DNA of 64,000 bases. Origin: Symsagittifera roscoffensis (Eukaryota > Xenacoelomorpha > Acoela > Convolutidae). The stretch lies in NCBI RefSeq assembly GCF_963678635.1, contig NC_087071.1, forward strand, positions 22,351,194-22,415,193. Reading direction: 5' to 3'. Positions within the stretch are counted from its first letter, which is position 1. Each line of letters starts with the position of its first letter. Under the pieces are notes generated by a model. The model ran no database searches. It saw only the letters and a list, made by a program, of their open reading frames with translations, and was not told the DNA's origin. Position numbers and translations under genes: made by a program. Below, one piece after another: positions 57,401 through 64,000 of this stretch.

Positions 57401-57733
57401 GTAAGCCTTTTTATTCGCACCTTTAAACCATTCTCTATATAAAAAAAACTAATTTGGTTTTTCTCAGATAATCTTTTCTACCCATAACTTAGAAACCAAC
57501 AGAAAAAAGTTCTACTTGTTGATCAAAAAAGTCTCAAAGCATGCCCAGTAAAACTGTATTTCTTAGAATGTAATTATCCAAAAATTTATGATTAAAACTA
57601 TTTAATTGAAACCGAGAAGCCCCTTTCAAGAAATTGACCCAGGTGGGAAAAAATTTATTACAAAGTTGAACATTTTTCTAATTTTAGGTGTAATCGACCC
57701 TCTGTTGAGGTTATTTCTGTTTACAGCTAACTT

Positions 57734-58960
57734 TTAAGTTGTTTTTCGCTTTGAAAATATCACGTTCAATTCTTTTTCAGTAACAGAATATCTCAAGGTT
57801 TCAACTTGGCACTCTTTTCGAATAAGTTTACCGGTTAACTTCAGAACTTCGTAAGCAAAAAATTCTCCTACGATATATATTTTATTATCATGCATTATTT
57901 CAGTAATTGAATCCATCCTGTGTTTATGAAAGTTATTCTGATTAGCCTTCTGATTTTCATTTCCAGTTCTTACAGTTTGGTTTTGTCGGTATTTGCATAA
58001 ACTAAAACTTCATATTGGATGATTGGTTGCACTTAACTTTTATACTTCTCAATTGAAAAAACACTCCACAGAATAGCAAATTTTTGTTCTTTACCTTATC
58101 AATTTGCTGATGAAAATTCAATTTACAGTCAAGGAGAATTCCAAGATATTTGAAACATTCTACATCTTCTATTTGGGTGTCATTTGAAAAACATTTTACT
58201 GGTCGTTCTTCAGTTTTCGTGCTCCGACAGTATCTCATGGTCTTTTTTGACATAAGTGGGCCAAGGATAGATCCTTGAGGTACACCAAAAGATACCAGTT
58301 CAAGTTGGGTCTTAAAAGAGTTAGTTTCAATGTACTGATAGCGATTGTCAAGGCAAGATTCCAAGAGATTTAAGACAGGCCCTCTGAATCCCATTTGTTC
58401 CAATTTTATTAACAAATTAGAGTGATCAACTGGGTCAAAAGACTTTGTTAGGTCTAAAAACGTATTCTGAACCGTTAGTTTTTTGTTCGATAGCGATGTT
58501 GAAACTTCTTCCAACAATTTAAGGACGGCTTCAACAGTGCTTCTGTTTGATCTGAAACCAAACGGAGTGTTTCGGATGATATTAAACTTGTCTACATATG
58601 ATTGGGCTCGTTTGAAAATTATACGCTCAAATATTTTACCCAGAACTGGAAGAAGTGAAATTGATCTATAGTCTGAGGGGTCATCGATGTCTCCCTCCTT
58701 GAAAATTGGTACAGTTTTTGCAATTTTTAAACAATTTGGTTAGATTCCTGAGGTTAGGCATTCATTAAAAATTTCAGTCAAAGGGACTGCTAGTATAGTT
58801 TTTAAATGCTTGACGAGAACATTGTTGATATCATAGCAATCTGTACTATATTTATTCTTTAGTCTTTCGATGACTTCAATGACTTCAATTAAATCAATTT
58901 TTTCAAAAACAACGGTTGCTGCTGACGCATAACAATATTTTCCAAGCAATTTGGTGTGCT
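57734..58960 (-). pseudogene. LINE reverse transcriptase, motif C deleted
   Basis: Readable RT segments: IAKTVPIFKEGDIDDPSDYR with ISLLPVLGKIFERIIF (58,740-58,600), FGFRSNRSTVEAVLKLLEEV, motif A FLDLTKSFDPVDHSNLL (58,460), motif B GVPQGSILGPL (58,270). The text then jumps to MSKKTMRYCRSTKTEERPVK and ECFKYLGILLDCKLNFHQQI, so the segment with the catalytic FADD box is lost. The C-terminal part ends YSVTEKELNVIFSKRK at 57,734. Confidence 0.85.
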
Positions 58961-59518
58961 TTGTGTAAGTCTGGCGCCAATATTTGCGAAGTATTCGTTA
59001 AAATTCTCAGCGTCCCCGTAAGATAGATTAAATGATTTGGAATTTTTCCCTTTACCATTCAGTTCCTGAAAAGTTTGGAAAAAAGTTTTCATTATACAAT
59101 TAGTATCAAGCATTAATTTTTTTTGATAAAATTTTCGTTTTTTTACGGATGATTAGAATTTTGACATTTGTTTTTGGGAATTATATTTATTCCGGGCATC
59201 CGTTGTTTTAATATTCAAAAACTCATATCGCAACCGTCGCTTTTTTGCTGCTGCATTTTTCACTTCATTGTCAATCCATGGATGTCTTTCTGATTGTCTT
59301 AGTAAACGCTTTGGAAAAAAAGTATCAACTGCCTTCATAAGGATCGAGTTTATTTTTTCTAAAATCCTAGAAGACATTTGAGGATCTTCGGGATTCCATA
59401 ACTGCATACATTTGCCAACCTCATGTTGCAAATAAGAACTTAACTTCTCACTTATATCCTTTTTTTTTTCAACTTGTTCCAGTTTCTAGCAAAAGTTTTT
59501 TCAGTAAGAACGTCCTTT
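58590..59518 (-). repeat. LINE internal tandem duplication, copy 1
   Basis: About 0.93 kb repeated head to tail with 59,519-60,417; each begins CTACATATGATTGGGCTCGT in plus coordinates and ends near GTAAGAACGTCCTTTTT. Copy 1 retains a 25-base stretch (CAACGGTTGCTGCTGACGCA) missing from copy 2. Encodes the RT lead region (EKINSILMKAVDTFFPKRLL, SERHPWIDNEVK). Confidence 0.9.
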
Positions 59519-60417
59519 TTCTACATATGATTGGGCTCGTTTGAAAATTATACGCTCAAATATTTTATCCAGAACTGGAAGAAGTGAAATTGGTCTATAG
59601 TCTGAGGGGTCATCGATGTCTCCCTCCTTGAAAATTGGTACAATTTTTGCAATTTTTAAACAATTTGGTTAGATTCCTGAGGTTAGGCATTCATTAAAAA
59701 TTTCAGTCAAAGGGACTGCTAGTATAGTTTTTAAATGCTTGACGAGAACATTGTTGATATCATAGCAATCTGTACTATATTTATTCTTTAGTCTTTCGAT
59801 GACTTCAATGACTTCAATTAAATCAATTTTTTAACATTATTTTCCATGCAATTTGGTTTGCTTTGTGTAAGTCTGGCGCCAATATTTGCGAAGTTTTCGT
59901 TAAAATTCTCAGCGTCCCCGTAAGATAGATTAAATGATTTGGAATTTTTCCCTTTACCATTCAATTTCTGAAAACTTTGGAAAAAAGTTTTCGTTATACA
60001 ATTAGTATCAAGCATTTATTTATTTTGATAAAATTTTCGTTTTTTTACGGATGATTAGAATTTTGACTTTTGTTTTTGGGAATTATATTTACTCCGGGCA
60101 TCCGTTGTTTTAATATTCAAAAACTCTTATCGTAACCGTCGCTTTTTTGCTGCTGCATTTTCACTTCATTGTCAATCCATGGATGTCTTTCTGATTGTCT
60201 AAGTAAACGCTTTGGAAAAAAAGTATCAACTGCCTTCAAAAGGATCGAGTTTATTTTTTCTAAAATCCTAGAAGACATTTGAGGGTCTTCGGGATTCCAT
60301 AACGGCATACATTTGCCAATCTCATGTTGCAAATAAAAACTTAACTTCTCACTTATATCCCTTTTTTTCAACTTGTTCCAGTTTCTAGCAAAAGCTTTTT
60401 CAGTAAGAACGTCCTTT
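59519..60417 (-). repeat. LINE internal tandem duplication, copy 2
   Basis: Near-identical to 58,590-59,518 with a short deletion and an extra indel that breaks SERHPWIDNEVK text differently. The junction reads straight from CGTCCTTTTT into CTACATATGA. Confidence 0.9.
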
Positions 60418-60529
60418 TTCAGAAAATTTGAAAAAACTGAACACCAAAATTATCAGACACTGAATTATTGATGGTTTTGGTTGAGAAACTTGATGTACAG
60501 AAAAACAGGTCACTCAAAGTGCTACTACG

Positions 60530-61004
60530 TTCTGTCACTCTTGTTTTGGAGGCAGATCGTTTTGTTTTCTAACATGCCATTTCCTATCATAATATCCTCA
60601 ATTTTTTCCAGCTTTGTCGAGTTTAACAATAAATTTACGTTGAAATCACCACAAACTATGTGATCAGTTTCAGGCCCTAGCATTATTCCATCCAAATCAT
60701 TTTGCAGGTTTTCGAAGGTAGCGTTGTTTAGAGATTTTGGTGGAATGTAAACACAGGTTACTACAATTTTCTGATTTACTTAGCTTTTTATGAGAACTGA
60801 CAAGGTTTGGATATTGTTATCTTTTTTTTGTTTAATTTTCCTATGATCTGACCCAGTGTTAACATAGAAGCCAATACCTCCTCCTCGTTTAATTCTAGCG
60901 CAACTATAGAAAGGTTCGTATCCTTGAATTTGGAAAAAATTATTGTCAGAGTTATTTTTGAGCCAGAATTCAGTTAAACAAATGATTCGTGGACGTTGGG
61001 CCAA
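60530..61004 (-). pseudogene. LINE AP-like endonuclease domain
   Basis: RPRIICLTEFWLKNNSDNNF carries the catalytic Glu region, followed by GYEPFYSCARIKRGGGIGFY. After a shift the strand reads VVTCVYIPPKSLNNATFENL and the DHIVCGDFNVN motif with the Asp. The remaining C-terminal motif (SxxDH) is not visible, so the domain is partial. Normally nicks target DNA to prime reverse transcription. Confidence 0.75.
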
Positions 61005-61194
61005 CTGTTCTATTTATAATTCAAATTCTTCAAAGTTTCGGGGCAGTGATCTGATGTTTTGTAAAAGCACTGAAAAATTTTAGAAATTGTTTCCTCCATG
61101 TCTCTGTACTATATAATTATCGCGTGGTTTCTTAACTAGTTGAAAATTTAACCAATTTGTGAAGATCAATGAGTTGTCAGAAATCAAAAACCAC

Positions 61195-61640
61195 CCAGGG
61201 CGGTGCGGAAATCAAACAAACTCTAGGTAGTTTCTCCTCCTAGTCTGAAACATTCTTTTTCTTCGCAAAAATACGAATATTGCTAGCTTTCAATTTTGAT
61301 ACCCGTATAAGGTTCTTTAATTTCCCCTCCAATATCTCGCCTCCTTCTTTTCTTTATTTTTTCAGCTTACATCATTTTCTTTTTTCCTGAACTTTTCCAT
61401 TTTTTCGTTGTTTTCCTCATTTTCAGCATCTACAGTAAAATATCGCAAGAACAGCGCGGAAATCACGCAAGCTCTGGGAACTAAAACAGCAGGATAATTT
61501 TTATTTTGGTTTTATTCTAATTTTGTAATCGCATCAACTTTTTATTGGTTTTTCTTTTATAAAGGAAGACTACTTGGACTGTTCTTCTTTATTAGGTCCT
61601 AAACCAGCAGTGCAAAAATCACACAAACTGACTTCAGGTC
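61195..61640. repeat. Three copies of a GCGGAAATCA..CAAACTCT block
   Basis: Imperfect copies at about 61,197, 61,452 and 61,608 (GTGCGGAAATCAAACAAACT, GCGCGGAAATCACGCAAGCT, GTGCAAAAATCACACAAACT) lie in the spacer between LINE ORF1 and endonuclease. Function unknown. Confidence 0.5.
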
Positions 61641-61949
61641 TTGTTAGGGAATAATCATTTGTTTATTTGCTGATAATTCCTAAGTTAAGAAAAATATGAA
61701 AACGAAACGCAAAAAAAAAACATTTAGGAAAAAAAATTATACAAAAAAGATAGAAAAAAAAATTAAATCGTTTTTTGTCACTCGTATTTTTGCTATTCTG
61801 TTCTCCGCCTAAGGGGAATAATAACAGAGAGTAATTCAACATGTTTTGTCACAAAAAACCACTTTGGGCTTGAATATCACTTCATATGCTTTACAGTTTA
61901 ACTCAATTCATTTTATGTTTTTCTGTCAAAATTTAACAGGCGGCACACA

Positions 61950-62720
61950 TTATCCGTTCAAAATCCAATCAATGAGTTGGTCTTTTATTTGCTGGGGATT
62001 CCCCTCATTGTTGTCATGACGAGAGTCGGTGTAGATTCGTTTTTTTCGCTTAACAGCATTAATCGTTTGCAATTCATCAACTGCGTCAACTCGCATAATT
62101 TTTGTTTCGCCCCGACGCTTTTCATCATAGACAAGCACTGATACAATATAGTTACGAGTGGTAGTTATTAAGTCCATATCATTGGCTGCTTTCTTAATTG
62201 TTGCCTCTTGTTCATGAAGAGGTTCCGTAATATATATATGTTACGCTTGTTTAAAATGTTTTTCTGACATTTCAGATTCCTCCTGGCCTTGTATACAGCG
62301 TGCTTATCGTCGAAGTATACAAAATTGCAAATAATAGTGGGCATATTAGTTCCGTAATTTCCCATATACATGTGACAAGCTATAATTCCCCAACGTGAAA
62401 TTTTACTTTTCAGACTTGACCTGAAAAAGTCAATTATCGCATCCGTAACGTCATCTACTGCCCTTGCATCGAACGGCGGATTCCATACAAGCACACTATC
62501 CTTGCTAGTATACCTTTCCTGAGCTCGCAGCCTGGTATCTATATTTAACTGCTTAAGTTTAAGATCCGTAATTTCACATTCTTGTTTTTCAACTTTTTCC
62601 CTCAAAAATAACAGTTCCGTTTCCATAGTATTCACTTTTTTTATCTCCCGTATTTTTACTCACGGATACCTCTTGGGTTGAAAAAACCTGAAACTGAGTT
62701 TCATTGTCGGTTTCCATCAT
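61950..62720 (-). pseudogene. LINE ORF1 protein (coiled coil plus RRM-like), frameshifted
   Basis: The likely start is MMETDNETQFQVFSTQEVSV at 62,720; after a frameshift it continues as ETELLFLREKVEKQECEITD (coiled coil), RAQERYTSKDSVLVWNPPFD, MYMGNYGTNMPTIICNFVYF (RRM-like strand) and NLKCQKNILNKRNIYI. A further shift near 62,210 leads to DLITTTRNYIVSVLVYDEKR and the end at 61,950. ORF1 proteins of such LINEs bind element RNA and act as chaperones. Confidence 0.7.
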
Positions 62721-63658
62721 AATAAATCCTCAAATTGATAACAAAAAAAATCAAGACTAATCTCTTTTTTTAAACGTCTGAAATAATTACTCAGTGTCGG
62801 AAATTATCTGAGAATTTTATGGTAACAATCAGGGCTTATCAGTTTATCAAGGCTTCCGAATTTGCCGTAGTTTTGCTTTTATTTGGGGCTTGATTCAATT
62901 TGAGGGGTTAGATTCGTATTTTGGTTATTCAAATTTTTTATTGTTTGATCTTTTCTTTGTCGTTTCGAAACACGCGACCAAAAAAAAACGTTTAGAACAT
63001 TTGCAAGGTCAACCGACCAATTTCCAAGTTTGATTTGCTAAGTAAGTATATAATTAGCACTGATTGAGAGCAGGAATATCCGAATTATTTAGCGATGAAT
63101 TAGCAAAAAATTAGCAAATTTTTATTGCTAATTTTGCGCTAACTTTTTTCGTTAGTTTCCAACGCTAAATCAATGACGAATCATCACTAGTTTATTGATG
63201 TTTATCGAAAAATAATAGCTAATTCATCAATCTATGAGTTAACGCGAAATCATCCATAAAAAATTTTTTCATCGATAATTTCTACTGAGAACGCAACCTG
63301 GGATCTACCATGACCCACGTTAAATATTTCGAATTAAAACAATGCAAGATGATAAGTATTATTAGAGCTAGCATTTAACAATTACAAAAAAAGTTCCTTT
63401 TCATGGATTTTATTAACAAGAAACAGTCGGTTGAATTGAAACCTAAAATGGGTTATAATAGTTTATAATGGATTTTTGAACATTGAAAATACGCGATTAT
63501 AATTCGCTAAAAGTTCATTTCTACGGTAGAATGTGTCAAGAAACTTGATTATTAAAGTTTGATTTTTTTTGCCGATATAATCCATCATAATCGACTAGTT
63601 CACTTTCAACTCAATTGCGAGTTAAAAAAGTATTGTGATTTCTATTTGATTTTTTCAG
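62721..63658. other. AT-rich sequence, nothing recognised
   Basis: A weak TATAATGGATT/TAATCGACTA resemblance to the 44.8-kb MITE occurs at 63,450-63,600. No gene. Confidence 0.4.
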
Positions 63659-63816
63659 CTGTTTCGCCTTCTGGCACTCCTCCGGGCAACTATCCCCCTA
63701 CCCAGGCAACCAAATTTAAGGAGAAGAAAAAAAAACAGAAAAACTATAGACCCAACACACCACCACTCACACAATATTTTTGTAAAATCTTGGGAATTGG
63801 GGCTATTATTTGCTGA
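63659..63816 (+). CDS. Possible last exon of the same gene (or further exon)
   Basis: GATTTTTTCAG precedes a stretch reading VSPSGTPPGNYPPTQATKFK then EKKKKQKNYRPNTPPLTQYF, stop after GAIIC at 63,816. It joins exon 3 in phase 1 directly. Pro/Thr-rich with a basic middle. A donor (TTT/GTAAAA) at about 63,780 could make it internal, with the gene continuing beyond the window. Confidence 0.42.
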
Positions 63817-63840
63817 TGGGCACAACAGCGGTTCGCCGTG

Positions 63841-63858
63841 ACGAGCTGTACAGCTCGT
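63841..63858. other. Perfect 18-bp palindrome ACGAGCTGTACAGCTCGT
   Basis: A perfect inverted repeat in a GC-balanced stretch followed by CCCTCGTGGATAAATGATGATG, which may be the 3' tail of an unrecognised retroelement. A short frame across it reads TTAVRRDELYSSYVGPIPRG and stops. Confidence 0.5.
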
Positions 63859-64000
63859 ATGTTGGTCCTATCCCTCGTGGATAAATGATGATGCTACTAT
63901 GTGACAGAGAGCAAATTTTTCTCCCTTCTATTGTTAGTTTGTATCTTCTCCCCCTTATAAATGGGCCATGTCGTGATCCTGGTGTTTCGTGCTCCCCCTT

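Larger units (their letters stand above)
57734..62720 (-). mobile_element. CR1-like LINE, minus strand, with internal tandem duplication
   Basis: Minus-strand order is ORF1 (62,720-61,950), AP-type endonuclease (about 61,004-60,530), duplicated linker/RT lead, reverse transcriptase (about 58,960-58,002) and C-terminal part (to 57,734). Order and motifs fit the CR1/L2/Jockey clade of non-LTR retrotransposons. A 0.9-kb segment is tandemly duplicated and RT motif C is deleted, so it is inactive. It lies in an intron of the plus-strand candidate gene if exon 63,659 belongs to it. Confidence 0.85.

Overview
This is a gene-poor, AT-rich stretch of an invertebrate animal nuclear genome with a 200-base assembly gap at 30,853-31,052. 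Evidence for a metazoan host is the T-rich TTTTCAG-type splice acceptors, very short introns, and a mix of Polinton/Maverick, Ty3/gypsy-like LTR, CR1-like LINE and MITE repeats. The phylum (arthropod or nematode) cannot be fixed from the sequence. No rRNA, tRNA or CRISPR array was recognised.

Left part (1-12 kb): a short minisatellite; a decayed minus-strand Ty3/gypsy-like LTR element (1,205-5,131) with LTRs, a primer-binding site and a polypurine tract; a TA-flanked MITE; two abutting inverted-repeat elements (6.78-8.38 kb); and two copies of a dispersed repeat with a GCGC-rich palindromic core.

Centre (12,083-28,756): a full-length but inactivated Polinton (Maverick) of about 16.7 kb, bounded by 213-bp terminal inverted repeats. 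In order it carries an antisense GC-rich cargo gene, an unassigned gene remnant, a packaging ATPase, an acidic/basic accessory gene, an integrase, a penton-like protein, a basic core protein, a capsid protein, an adenain-like cysteine protease, an antisense two-exon gene of unknown function, a gene with a nuclear-localisation-like tail, and a protein-primed family B DNA polymerase. Together these would package, process, replicate and integrate a virus-like element, but most frames contain stops or frameshifts. It sits inside an older repeat whose better-preserved copy lies at 38.3-40.7 kb, so the flanks act as an internal check of the insertion boundaries.

Right part (29-64 kb): mostly repeats. 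These are a dispersed 1.1-kb duplication (31.5 and 47.7 kb), a fresh 547-bp triplication (32.8-34.4 kb), a decayed satellite of about 130-bp period (about 35.9-37.4 kb), an LTR-like non-coding element (38.3-40.7 kb), a MITE with TAATCGATTA subterminal repeats around a G-run core (44.8-45.9 kb), a CR1-like LINE split by a MITE (48.8-50.3 kb) and a second minus-strand LINE with an internal tandem duplication (57.7-62.7 kb). Host gene candidates are a minus-strand helical protein with a glycine-rich hydrophobic segment (41.5-43.1 kb), a minus-strand exon at 41.1-41.3 kb, and a plus-strand, multi-exon, probably secreted Ser/Thr/Gln-rich protein running from 50,742 towards the right edge.
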